Below are positions 26,529 through 34,514 of a stretch of DNA of 64,000 nucleotides, in pieces. The position numbers and the translations under genes are program-made. Position 1 is the first letter of the stretch, and each line of letters begins with the position of its first letter. The notes beneath the pieces are model-generated. The model was not told where the DNA came from and made no database searches. It was given only the letters and a program-made list of their open reading frames with translations. This DNA comes from Nocardia jinanensis (lineage in GTDB: Bacteria > Actinomycetota > Actinomycetes > Mycobacteriales > Mycobacteriaceae). The stretch lies in assembly GCF_014645735.1 (NCBI RefSeq), contig NZ_BMMH01000002.1:682001-746000 (forward strand), in the 5' to 3' direction.

Positions 26529-28205
26529 ATGCCGACGAACCTGCCCGCGCCCGGCGCGATGCTGCGTTCGGTGACCGAACCGCTGGCCGCGGTGGCCGTC
26601 CTGCGCCGCCGCGGGATGCTGGATCCGAAGCGTCCCGACGAGCTGATCCGGACCATCCGCGACGCTCGGGTCCACGGGCCGTTCGTCACCGTGCTCCGAC
26701 ATGCCACGCGCCGCGACGGCACGGCCGATGCGATCGTCGACGAACGCGGCGCCCTCACCTTCGCTCAGCTCGACGAGCAGTCGAACGCGCTGGCCCGCGG
26801 GCTCGCCGCGCACGGAATCGGAGCCGGATCCGTGGTGGCGGCACTGTGCCGCGACCATCGCGGCATGGTGCTCACCCTGCTCGCCGCGGGGAAACTGGGC
26901 GCCCGCGCCGTCCTGATGAACACCGGTTTCGCCGGACCCCAGCTCGCCGATGTCGCCCGGCGCGAGAATGTCGGCGCGCTCCTGCTCGACGCGGAGTTCA
27001 CCGGTCTGCTCGAGGCGATCCCGGGCACCACTGCGCGCTTCCTCACCTGGGGCGCCTCCGGCGATACCGCGGTCACCACGATCGACTCGCTCATCGCGGC
27101 GAACTCCACCGCGAAACTGGCACCACCACCGCATCCGGGTAGCACCGTGATCCTGACCAGCGGTACCACGGGAACTCCCAAAGGCGCTCCCCGCGATAAG
27201 GTTTCACCCCTGCAATCGGCACAGTTCCTCGCTCGGATCCCCCTCCCCCGTGACGATACGATGGTGATGGCCGCGCCTATCTTCCACGGCACCGGACTGT
27301 CCCAGTTCACCCTGGGCTGGGCGCTCGGCAACAAGATCGTGTTCCGGCAGGGCAGGTTCGACCCGCAGGCGATACTCGCCGATATCGCCGCACATCGCGC
27401 CGCGAGTCTGGTCGTCGTGCCGACGATGTTGCAGCGCATCATCGACCTCGGACCCGAGGCGCTCGCCCGGTACGACACGTCGTCACTGCGAGTAATCTTC
27501 TCGGCCGGCTCCCCGGTCTCCCCGGACCTCGGCCGCCGGACGGCCGAAGCATTCGGCGAGGTGCTCTACAACCTGTACGCCTCGACCGAGGTCGCCGTCG
27601 CGGCGGTGGCGACACCGCGGGATATGCGGGACGCTCCCGGTACGGTCGGCAAACCGCCGGTCGGCTGCCGGGTGGCGCTCTACGACGAACAACGCAACCG
27701 GATCACCGAACCGGGAACCGTGGGCACGATTTTCGTATCCAGCGGGCTGAGTTTCGGTGGCTACACCGACGGCCGGCACAAGGAGATCGTCGACGGCCTG
27801 TTGTCCAGCGGAGACGTAGGACATTTCGATGCCGAGGGCCGCCTGTTCATCGACGGCCGCGACGACGACATGATCGTCTCCGGCGGCGAGAATGTCTTTC
27901 CGCTGGAGGTGGAGAATCTGCTCGTCGAGCGATCCGACGTTCTGGAAGCGGCGGTGGTGGGCGTCCCCGATCGCGATTTCGGTACCCGGTTACGGGCCTT
28001 CGTCGTCCCTGCGGCGGGGGCCGCCCTCGGCGAGGAGGATATCCGTGACTACGTCAAGGCGAATCTCGCCCGCCACAAAGTACCCCGCGATGTGATCTTC
28101 CTCGACGAGCTCCCGCGCAACGCGACCGGCAAGCTGATGCGGCGGCATCTGGAGAACACCGGCGAACCCGGAACCCTGCCGTCGACCGCAGCGAATCCGG
28201 ACTGA
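26529..28205 (+). CDS. AMP-binding acyl-CoA ligase
   Basis: 558 residues from ATG 26529, which follows GGAGGTG. Motifs are TSGTTGTPKGAP (P-loop), YNLYASTE (adenine site), RDDDMIVSGGENVFP, and PRNATGKLMRR with the C-terminal catalytic lysine. It resembles the long-chain fatty-acid ligases of the FadD12 type in mycobacteria in its N-terminal region (MLRSVTEPLAAVAVLRRRGM), from memory. It diverges from the MpaB-like gene. The exact acid is unknown. Confidence 0.85.
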   Translation: MPTNLPAPGAMLRSVTEPLAAVAVLRRRGMLDPKRPDELIRTIRDARVHGPFVTVLRHATRRDGTADAIVDERGALTFAQLDEQSNALARGLAAHGIGAGSVVAALCRDHRGMVLTLLAAGKLGARAVLMNTGFAGPQLADVARRENVGALLLDAEFTGLLEAIPGTTARFLTWGASGDTAVTTIDSLIAANSTAKLAPPPHPGSTVILTSGTTGTPKGAPRDKVSPLQSAQFLARIPLPRDDTMVMAAPIFHGTGLSQFTLGWALGNKIVFRQGRFDPQAILADIAAHRAASLVVVPTMLQRIIDLGPEALARYDTSSLRVIFSAGSPVSPDLGRRTAEAFGEVLYNLYASTEVAVAAVATPRDMRDAPGTVGKPPVGCRVALYDEQRNRITEPGTVGTIFVSSGLSFGGYTDGRHKEIVDGLLSSGDVGHFDAEGRLFIDGRDDDMIVSGGENVFPLEVENLLVERSDVLEAAVVGVPDRDFGTRLRAFVVPAAGAALGEEDIRDYVKANLARHKVPRDVIFLDELPRNATGKLMRRHLENTGEPGTLPSTAANPD

Positions 28206-28249
28206 AACCTCTCCTGTTCCGGCCCAGCAGCGCGGACCGGCCTGCCGCG

Positions 28250-28546
28250 TCACCCGCGCCGGTCGAGCGGAACCACGGCGATCTCCTTGGGCTCACAGGT
28301 AGGCGAACCGGCCGGGACGGCGGCGGCGCTCACCGGCGTGCCGGTCCGGCCGTCCACCAACCGGACGGCGGGACCGGCCGGGTCGGTGAGATGGCGTTCG
28401 CCCCACTGCATCAGGCCGACGATCACGGGGTAGAGCTCCCGCGCTTTCTCGGTCGGCCGGTACTCGAATCGCTCGCGCTGCCCCTCCGCGCGATACGGGC
28501 CAGGGCCGCGATACGGGCCACCCGCGCGAACCCGGAGCCGGGCCAC
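28250..28546 (-). pseudogene. HxlR family regulator, 5'-truncated remnant
   Basis: The minus strand encodes GQRERFEYRPTEKARELYPV then IVGLMQWGERHL, the C-terminal wing and dimer helix of HxlR regulators. The preceding winged-helix core (normally about 60 residues) is absent: upstream the frame shows a duplicated PYRGPGPYR stretch and then meets the acyltransferase 3' end. Thus about half the gene is gone. It could still be translated from a GTG at 28546, but could not bind DNA as a normal HxlR protein. Confidence 0.6.
28489..28520. repeat. 18-bp-period tandem duplication
   Basis: CGCGATACGGGCCA occurs at 28489-28502 and again at 28507-28520, 18 bp apart, inside the HxlR remnant. It duplicates six codons in frame and marks the edge of the lost part. 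Confidence 0.7.
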
Positions 28547-28563
28547 AGTTCCCTCGGCGAATT

Positions 28564-29259
28564 TCAGGCCGCGAGGTCGTGGTCCGGACGCCGTCGATTG
28601 GCGTACCGGTCCACGTATTGCTGACCGGTCCGGGCGGCGATGGTCCGCATCAGCGTATCGGTCGCCCTACGGGTCCCGTGCGAACCGGAGGTCCGATACG
28701 CGGTCAGGTCGAGCGGCGGCAGGATCTCCAGTACCACCCGGCGGCGCCACCACGGGCGCGCCGGGTCGGGACCGGTACCTGTGATGGCCACCGGAAGCAC
28801 AGGCACACCCGTAGCCATCGCGACCCGGACCACCCCGGTGTGCCCGCGATAGAGCCGGCCGTCCGGCGACCTCGTCCCTTCCGGATGGATTCCCCATACG
28901 CCGCCGCGTTCGATGATTCCGGCGGCCGCGGTGAGCGCGGGCGTGGAGCCGGGCCCACCCCGGCGATCGACCCTGATCTGCCCCACACCGCGGAAGAACC
29001 AGCGCTGGGCCAGCCCGAGCGGACCCGGGCGATCGAAGTAATCCGATTTGGCGAGAAAGAACACCTGCCGGCGCAGCGCCCGGGTCAGATAGAAGGAGTC
29101 CAGTACCGCCAAGTGGTTGGCGGCAACGATATAGGGCCCGCGCGGCGGCAGGTGTTCGCGCCCTTTCACTTCGGGCCGGCCGATCAACCAGAGCACAGGC
29201 CCGATCAGGACATACCGGCACAGGCGATAGCAGAACGCGGTCCACAGCGACATAGACAT
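28564..29259 (-). CDS. 1-acyl-glycerol-3-phosphate acyltransferase (PlsC) family
   Basis: 231 residues from ATG 29259; a second ATG at 29253 fits better with the -10-like TAGACA as a leaderless start. The acyltransferase box NHLAVLDSF (NHxxxxD), a middle GQIRVDRRGG, and the EGTRSPDG substrate motif are in order. It should acylate lysophosphatidate or a related acceptor at the membrane. It diverges from a TetR gene across a perfect 42-bp palindrome covering both starts, so the two are almost certainly co-regulated. Confidence 0.85.
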   Translation of the reverse strand: MSMSLWTAFCYRLCRYVLIGPVLWLIGRPEVKGREHLPPRGPYIVAANHLAVLDSFYLTRALRRQVFFLAKSDYFDRPGPLGLAQRWFFRGVGQIRVDRRGGPGSTPALTAAAGIIERGGVWGIHPEGTRSPDGRLYRGHTGVVRVAMATGVPVLPVAITGTGPDPARPWWRRRVVLEILPPLDLTAYRTSGSHGTRRATDTLMRTIAARTGQQYVDRYANRRRPDHDLAA

Positions 29260-29291
29260 TGTCTACCGCACCGGGTAGACAATGTCTATGT
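29250..29291. promoter_or_regulatory. Perfect 42-bp palindrome covering two divergent starts
   Basis: ACATAGACATTGTCTACC (29250-29267) and its exact complement GGTAGACAATGTCTATGT (29274-29291) surround a 6-nt spacer. Each arm contains TAGACA-n-TGTCTA, itself a perfect 13-bp palindrome and a plausible TetR half-operator. TAGACA also has the position of a -10 box for each leaderless gene, so repressor and polymerase would compete. Confidence 0.85.
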
Positions 29292-29841
29292 GAGTGTCAG
29301 TCAAACCAGAGAAGCCCTGGTGCAGGCCGGTATCGACCTGCTCGAGGAAACCGGCTCGACCGAGATAGGCCTCCGGGAGATCGCGCGGCGGGCCGGCGTC
29401 TCCCACGGTGCGCCCCGCCGCTGGTTTCCGACACACAAGGCCTTGCTCGGGGCAGTCGCCGACGTGGGATTGCGCGATCTGGCCCGAGCACTGGCCGCGG
29501 CCGGCGCCTCCGGCGATACTTCCGACATCACCGGATGGGCCAGGGCCTATATCGAATTCGCGTGGGCCAGACCGGCGATGTTCACGCTGATATTCCGCCA
29601 CGACCTGCTAGAGGGTTCCGGCGCCGGTCTGCGCTCGGTGTCCAAGCCGCTGTTCGACCGCCTCGTCGGGCGGGTGCGCACGACCCGCGCGGATCCCGAT
29701 CCGCTCACCACCGCGACGGCACTGTGGGTCGGCGTGCACGGTATCGCGGTACTGTCCACCACCGGCGCCCTCACGCTGGCCGCTCCCGGCGTGGATATCG
29801 ACGAACTGATCCGGCGGGTGCTGCGGAACACGCTCGGATGA
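29290..29841 (+). CDS. TetR/AcrR family regulator of the PlsC-like gene
   Basis: 183 residues from GTG 29290, the only in-frame start downstream of the palindrome; it is 8 nt after TAGACA and seems leaderless. The helix-turn-helix is IGLREIARRAGVSHGAPRRWF. The C-terminal half has the AYIEFAWARPAMFTLIFRHD pattern of the TetR_C_33/WHG group. The 42-bp palindrome at its start suggests autorepression and control of the divergent acyltransferase. Confidence 0.85.
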   Translation: MSVSQTREALVQAGIDLLEETGSTEIGLREIARRAGVSHGAPRRWFPTHKALLGAVADVGLRDLARALAAAGASGDTSDITGWARAYIEFAWARPAMFTLIFRHDLLEGSGAGLRSVSKPLFDRLVGRVRTTRADPDPLTTATALWVGVHGIAVLSTTGALTLAAPGVDIDELIRRVLRNTLG

Positions 29842-30143
29842 ACCACCGCCGCGGCGCGATCCGGGGATCGCGCCACGGTTGCCTCCGTCGCCTATCCGAG
29901 CCCCCGGCGCGACGGCACGATTCCGTAGCCGAGTTCGAGAACGCCGGCGCTCGGCGGCCAGAACAGGCCGATGGATCCGACCGCCGCACCGCCGGCGCGT
30001 TCCAGCACAATGCGATGACCGAAGCGATCCAGCCATTCGGGCCGATCGGCGAGGGCTTCGGCTATATCGACTGCGCACGGATCGGCTGCCGACATCAGCC
30101 GGGCACTCCCCCGCGCAGCAAGGTATTTGCGCGGCCGGGACAC
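29842..30143 (-). pseudogene. GNAT acetyltransferase remnant with nonsense codon
   Basis: The minus strand reads VLERAGGAAVGSIGLFWPP then VLELGYGIVPSRRGLG, a TAG at 29892-29894, and in the same frame ATEATVAR. In the family GLG is followed by YATEA, so the stop stands exactly where Tyr is expected (TAC/TAT to TAG). The frame then runs out into the TetR gene, and the N-terminal third is also missing. The gene is dead. Confidence 0.65.
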
Positions 30144-30303
30144 GCTCCGGCTCCGGTGGCCTGTTCACCACGCACCCGATGCCGGGAGCCGCACACCGCC
30201 GGGCCGCGGCATCTGTGATGCTGACCCGCGCCGAGGCCGGCGGCACCGACCCGGAGGCGGTACACGGAATCCGGCTGCTGCTCGATACGGCAGAGCGGAC
30301 TGG

Positions 30304-31881
30304 TCACACCTCCGCGGAGGGAGCCGAATACTTCTCCCGGAGTTCGGTTTTGAGGACCTTGCCGCTGGCGTTACGCGGTAGTTCGGCGACCACCACTGTC
30401 GCCCTGGGGCATTTGTAAGCTGCCAGCCGGGCCCGGGCGAATGCCTCGACACCCGCGGCCGTGGGCGGGTCGGCGGGATCGGCCGGCACGATCACGGCCA
30501 GCGGCGTCTCGCCCCATTTGGTATGCGGTACCCCGATCAACGCTATATCGGCGACTCCGGGATGGCCGGCCAGCACATTCTCCACCTCGGCGCAGTAGAT
30601 GTTCTCCCCACCGGAGATGATCATGTCCTTCTTCCGGTCGACGACGTACAGATATCCGTCCTCGTCCTGCCGGACCAGATCACCGGAGTGGAACCAGCCA
30701 CCCGCGAATGCCTCCGCCGTCGCCTCCGGTTTGTTCCAGTACTCCCGCATCACCGTCGGTCCCCGGTAGACGATCTCGCCGACCGCTCCGGGGGCCACCT
30801 CGTTCATCTCGTCGTCGACAATCCTGACCTCGACATTCAGGATCGGGGTGCCGACCGAGCCGATCTTGCGGATAGCGTCCTCACCGCGCAGCGTGCAGGT
30901 GACCGGGCTGCATTCGGTCTGCCCGAACGCGGTCGACACCGAGGCCTGCGGGAAGGTCTCGATCATCGTGCGCAACAGGGTTGTCGACGCCAGCGCCGCA
31001 CCCCAGGAGATATGTCGTAGGGCGGACAGATCGTAGTTCGCGATACCCGGGAGCGCGCAGATCGCCTGCCACTGCGCCGGCACGAAGAAACAGCTGGATA
31101 CGCGTTCACGCGCGAGCAGCTCGACGGAAGCGGCCGGATCGAAACCGCCGGAGGGGGTGATCACGAACGTGCCACCGGGCAGCAAGCACATCAGATAACT
31201 GGACAGACCCGCGATATGGAAAAGTGGCGCGCCGTTCAACGCGACCCGGTCGTCACCGGATACGCCCTGGTGCACGGCGACACTGAAGGCGTGCAACATC
31301 AGGTTGTCGTGGGTGAGTACCGCCCCTTTGGGCCGGCCGGTCGTGCCCGAGGTGTACATGATGTAGGCCGGTTCGCGATCGTCCACGGCCGCGGCCGCGT
31401 ATACGGGATCCGCGGCGCGCAGCACCGCCTCGTAGTCCTCACCGTATTCGCCGTCACCGCCACCGATCACCAGACAGGTTCGCAACTCAGGGGTTTCCCG
31501 GCGGGCCTCGGCCAGCCCGGTCGCGAACCCCGCGTCGACGATCGCCGCTTTCGCACCGGAATCAGCCAGCAGGTAGGCGATCTCCCCGGCCACCAGGCGG
31601 AAATTGATCGGGACACCGATCGCGCCGAGGCGGTTGGTGGCCAGGAAGGTCTCCACGACCTCCATCGAGTTCAGGCCGAGGACGGCGACCCGGTCCCCGG
31701 TGCCGATACCGCGCGCCCGCAGGGCGTCGGCCAGCCGGGAGACCCGCTCGTCCAGCTCCCGGTAACTACGGGAGGCGCCCGCGAACCGCAGGGCCGCGGT
31801 GCCGGGGATCTTGCGGGCATGGCGCGCCAGCTGATCGCCGGCGGTCATTCCTCGAGATATCGGGTGTGCGCTACTGGCCAT
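30304..31881 (-). CDS. AMP-binding acyl-CoA ligase
   Basis: 525 residues from ATG 31881. Motifs are YTSGTTGRPKGAV, ISWGAALAS, FGQTECSPVTC, HSGDLVRQDEDGYLYVVDRK, DMIISGGENIYCAEVE and PRNASGKVLKTELR; the catalytic lysine is present. It resembles medium- or long-chain fatty-acid and steroid-side-chain ligases. No ribosome-binding site is strong; ATG 31848 is an alternative. The mycothiol-type enzyme gene lies 94 bp upstream on the same strand and may share the transcript. Confidence 0.85.
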   Translation of the reverse strand: MASSAHPISRGMTAGDQLARHARKIPGTAALRFAGASRSYRELDERVSRLADALRARGIGTGDRVAVLGLNSMEVVETFLATNRLGAIGVPINFRLVAGEIAYLLADSGAKAAIVDAGFATGLAEARRETPELRTCLVIGGGDGEYGEDYEAVLRAADPVYAAAAVDDREPAYIMYTSGTTGRPKGAVLTHDNLMLHAFSVAVHQGVSGDDRVALNGAPLFHIAGLSSYLMCLLPGGTFVITPSGGFDPAASVELLARERVSSCFFVPAQWQAICALPGIANYDLSALRHISWGAALASTTLLRTMIETFPQASVSTAFGQTECSPVTCTLRGEDAIRKIGSVGTPILNVEVRIVDDEMNEVAPGAVGEIVYRGPTVMREYWNKPEATAEAFAGGWFHSGDLVRQDEDGYLYVVDRKKDMIISGGENIYCAEVENVLAGHPGVADIALIGVPHTKWGETPLAVIVPADPADPPTAAGVEAFARARLAAYKCPRATVVVAELPRNASGKVLKTELREKYSAPSAEV

Positions 31882-31975
31882 GGTGGGCTCCACATCTCGG
31901 GTCGAACAGATGCGAAGCGTACGCCGCGCGCCCGGTGCGGTGGATCGCATTCGGCATACCTGCCCATGATGCCCG

Positions 31976-32602
31976 TCAGGACGATACCGTGCGCCCCGCC
32001 GACCCCACCGGTAACCGGCCGGTGACCACCAGCAGCAATTCCCCGATCGGCGCCGGCACCGCCGCGCCGGTCCCGGCCGACCACTCCGTATCGGTCGCGA
32101 CCAGGCGGTGGCCCGCCAGCGCCCGCTGGGCGTGAAATGGCCGCCCCATCTGCCAGACTCGTTCGACGGCCCAGCGTGTAGCGTCCACCGGCATCACCCG
32201 GCGCAGGCCCAGCGGGACCGCGATGTCCTGGCCGTGCACCAGCAGATCCATCAAACGGTCTAGGGCGGTGGTGCCCACCGGGGTATGCCGTAGATCGACG
32301 ACGGCGCGTAATTCGGCGACGAGGGTTTCGGGCGATCTGTGCTCGGCATATCGGACAGCGGTCGTGAAACTCATCCGGTCGAGATTCCCGCGAGCCCGCA
32401 GCAGTTCCCACAGCACCTGCCCGACCCCGGCGCGCGAGGTGAGCAGGACATGGCCGACGACATCGCGGATACGCCAGCCCGCACACCAGGAACTCCGGTC
32501 CCATTGCGCTGCGGACAGACCTTCCAGCATGTCGGCCAGACTCGCGCGTTCGGCGGCGACGGCCGCCCAGACGAGTTCGTCGGCGACGATATCGGTGCCC
32601 AT
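31976..32602 (-). CDS. Maleylpyruvate-isomerase-family, mycothiol-dependent DinB-fold enzyme
   Basis: 208 residues from ATG 32602, preceded by AGGAGG. The family pattern is visible: SSWCAGWRIRDVVGHVLLTS with a metal-binding His, and DLLVHGQDIAVPLG supplying the second His and Asp. These proteins hold a divalent metal in a four-helix DinB fold and use mycothiol in isomerisation or conjugation reactions. A MerR gene diverges from it and a 16-bp palindrome sits upstream of its -10-like box. A role in handling an electrophile sensed by MerR is plausible. Confidence 0.75.
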   Translation of the reverse strand: MGTDIVADELVWAAVAAERASLADMLEGLSAAQWDRSSWCAGWRIRDVVGHVLLTSRAGVGQVLWELLRARGNLDRMSFTTAVRYAEHRSPETLVAELRAVVDLRHTPVGTTALDRLMDLLVHGQDIAVPLGLRRVMPVDATRWAVERVWQMGRPFHAQRALAGHRLVATDTEWSAGTGAAVPAPIGELLLVVTGRLPVGSAGRTVSS

Positions 32603-32635
32603 TCTCCGTACCTCCTGTGCTCGATCGCTTCCGGT

Positions 32636-32661
32636 ACCGTAGGAGCTCCACCCGGGTGGAG
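32636..32661 (-). promoter_or_regulatory. MerR-type operator and -10 box
   Basis: CTCCACCC-GGGTGGAG (32646-32661) is a perfect 16-bp palindrome. On the minus strand TACGGT (32641-32636) follows and may be the -10 box of the mycothiol-type gene, so the dyad lies in the spacer region where MerR proteins bind. The -35 side is weak. Confidence 0.55.
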
Positions 32662-32673
32662 GTTCCAGCAGAA

Positions 32674-33600
32674 GTGGTATACATCACAGATCTCCGGGGC
32701 GCAGTAAGCATCGGAGAGGCGTCCCGGCGCACCGGCGTCCCGGTGCGGACCATCCGGTTCTACTGCGACGAGGGCATTCTGGTGGCGCACCGGTCCAGCG
32801 GCGGCCACCGGGTTTTCACGGCGGACGCCCTCGCTCGACTGACGCTGATCCGGCGGTTGCGCACGGTAGGTCTCGGGCTGTCCGATATCGCCGGGGTACT
32901 CGACGACGAGGGCACCACCCGTGACACCGTCGCTCGCGAGCGGGCGAGCGTGGAAGCCGAACTGGATGCCCTGGCGTGGCGGCACGCGGTACTCCGCGCT
33001 CTCGAAGGCGCCTCCGACGGGGAACGGCCGGATGTGCTCGCACGACTCGCCGGCGTCGCCGAGCGCGGTGTCGCGCGCGATGTGCTCGTCACCTTCTGGC
33101 GCCGGATCCTGGCCACGATGCCGCCCGGGCTGTTCGATGATTTCGTGGAGATGGACATCCCGCCGGTCCCCGCGGTGCCCACGGCCGGCCATGTTCTCGC
33201 CGTCGCCGAGCTGACCGCCCTGGCCCGGACCCCGGAGGTAGCGCACGAGGTATCCCGCCGGCTGTGGTTGTCGGATCGGGGGTCGGTCCGCGACGAGCGG
33301 GCACTGATCGTCGAACTGGCGGCCGCTTATGGACAGGCCGGGCAACGGGTGTTCGCCGGGGACGATCCGGAACCGGGCCCGGAACTGGACCTTTTCGTCG
33401 CCGCACACGCGTCGGCACGCGGATACCGCGATTCCCCGGCGTTCCGCCACCGGTTGGCCATCGCCGGGGTGGGCCACCCCGCGGTCGCCCGCTACTGGGC
33501 GCTGACCGCCGAGGCACTCGGCACCCGGAACACCACCGGCGCGACCGAGAACTGGCTGCACACCGCTCTCACGCTTTCCCTCGAACCGGAAGGGTCGTGA
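32674..33600 (+). CDS. MerR family transcriptional regulator
   Basis: 308 residues from GTG 32674; earlier GTG codons (32617, 32656) would place the start in or before the palindrome, so the start is uncertain. The N-terminal DNA-binding domain is typical (SIGEASRRTGVPVRTIRFYC, then GHRVFTADALARL). A coiled region and a long C-terminal effector domain of about 190 residues follow, with no metal-binding Cys motif, which argues for an organic effector. It faces the mycothiol-type enzyme gene and probably activates it. Confidence 0.8.
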   Translation: MVYITDLRGAVSIGEASRRTGVPVRTIRFYCDEGILVAHRSSGGHRVFTADALARLTLIRRLRTVGLGLSDIAGVLDDEGTTRDTVARERASVEAELDALAWRHAVLRALEGASDGERPDVLARLAGVAERGVARDVLVTFWRRILATMPPGLFDDFVEMDIPPVPAVPTAGHVLAVAELTALARTPEVAHEVSRRLWLSDRGSVRDERALIVELAAAYGQAGQRVFAGDDPEPGPELDLFVAAHASARGYRDSPAFRHRLAIAGVGHPAVARYWALTAEALGTRNTTGATENWLHTALTLSLEPEGS

Positions 33601-33619
33601 TCGGAGCCGTTGCGAAGAC

Positions 33620-33654
33620 ATCGCGCCGCAGGAACCGGGTTCCTGCGGCGCGAT
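33620..33654. terminator. Perfect hairpin between convergent genes
   Basis: ATCGCGCCGCAGGAACC (33620-33636) pairs perfectly with GGTTCCTGCGGCGCGAT (33638-33654). It lies 20 bp after the MerR stop and 12 bp from the convergent SRPBCC stop, and should stop transcription both ways. Confidence 0.75.
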
Positions 33655-33666
33655 GGGGGCCGGGCG

Positions 33667-34128
33667 TCAGATGCCCGGGCGCGGTACATCCCCGCGCCAG
33701 GCACCGCTCTCCCGCGGCCGGGATTCGATGAACTCCTTGAAACGTTCGAGGTCGCCCTTGACCCGGCGATCCAGGATGCCGAGTTTGTCGGCGGCGTTCT
33801 CGACGAAACCCTCCGGGTCGATATCCAGCTGGGTGATCACCCGGGTGGTCGCGTCATCGATGCGATGGAAGGTCACCACACCGGCGTGTCCCGGACCGCT
33901 GTCCGAACGCCACGCCACCCGCTCTTCCGGATGCTGTTCGGTGATGGTGGCGTCGAATTCGCGATCCGCCGGACCGATCTTGATCTTCCAGTGCGTGTGG
34001 GTGTTGTCGATCTGGTCGACTCGTTCGACACCCTCCATGAAGTTCGGGAACGACTCGAACTGCGTCCACTGGTTGTAAGCAGTACGGATCGGTACCTGGA
34101 CCTCGGTCGAAGCGGTGACAGTGCTCAT
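33667..34128 (-). CDS. SRPBCC (START/polyketide cyclase-like) family protein
   Basis: 153 residues from ATG 34128, preceded by GGGAGGTTG. The fold markers are the N-terminal TASTEVQVPIRTAYNQWTQF and FMEGVERVDQID. Proteins of this type (MxaD/coenzyme-Q binding-like) hold a small hydrophobic ligand in a helix-grip cavity; many in actinobacteria are stress-associated and of unknown role. The conserved FPNFMEGV stretch is typical. Single gene between two other transcripts. Confidence 0.75.
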   Translation of the reverse strand: MSTVTASTEVQVPIRTAYNQWTQFESFPNFMEGVERVDQIDNTHTHWKIKIGPADREFDATITEQHPEERVAWRSDSGPGHAGVVTFHRIDDATTRVITQLDIDPEGFVENAADKLGILDRRVKGDLERFKEFIESRPRESGAWRGDVPRPGI

Positions 34129-34340
34129 GGGACAACCTCCCTCGGGCCCGGATCACCCACACCCGCCGTGGGTTTCAGCGGGCGCGGCCGTCCGGGACAG
34201 TCGGCTTCGGTACACGGAGCGGCTACCCGGGGTCCGGCGGCACAAACACGGGCGCCGGAAATCGTCTCGGTGGATTGATCGAGCGAAATCGGGGAAGCCG
34301 GTATCCGACAGGTACACAAACTCTTTCGAGGAGGTGGACC

Positions 34341-34487
34341 GTGAGCACCGTCGCCACGACACACAAGGACCATCGACAGGCCGGTGTACTGACACCGCGC
34401 TTCGAACGTCCGGGTCCCGCGCGCTCACTGCTGATCGTCTGGGTGATCCTCATGGCCGCCGTCAGTCTGGCGCTGGCCCTGCTCTGA
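34341..34487 (+). CDS. Small single-span membrane protein (48 residues)
   Basis: GTG 34341 follows GAGGAGGTGG, a very strong ribosome-binding site. The product has about 30 polar residues (several His and Arg) and then a hydrophobic C-terminal helix (LLIVWVILMAAVSLALALL), so it should be tail-anchored. I know no family. It is next to the exopolysaccharide locus but is separate from it, and its stop is 27 bp from the convergent sugar transferase stop. Confidence 0.6.
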   Translation: MSTVATTHKDHRQAGVLTPRFERPGPARSLLIVWVILMAAVSLALALL

Positions 34488-34514
34488 CCGATCGCCCCAC
34501 GCCGGCGGACGGGG

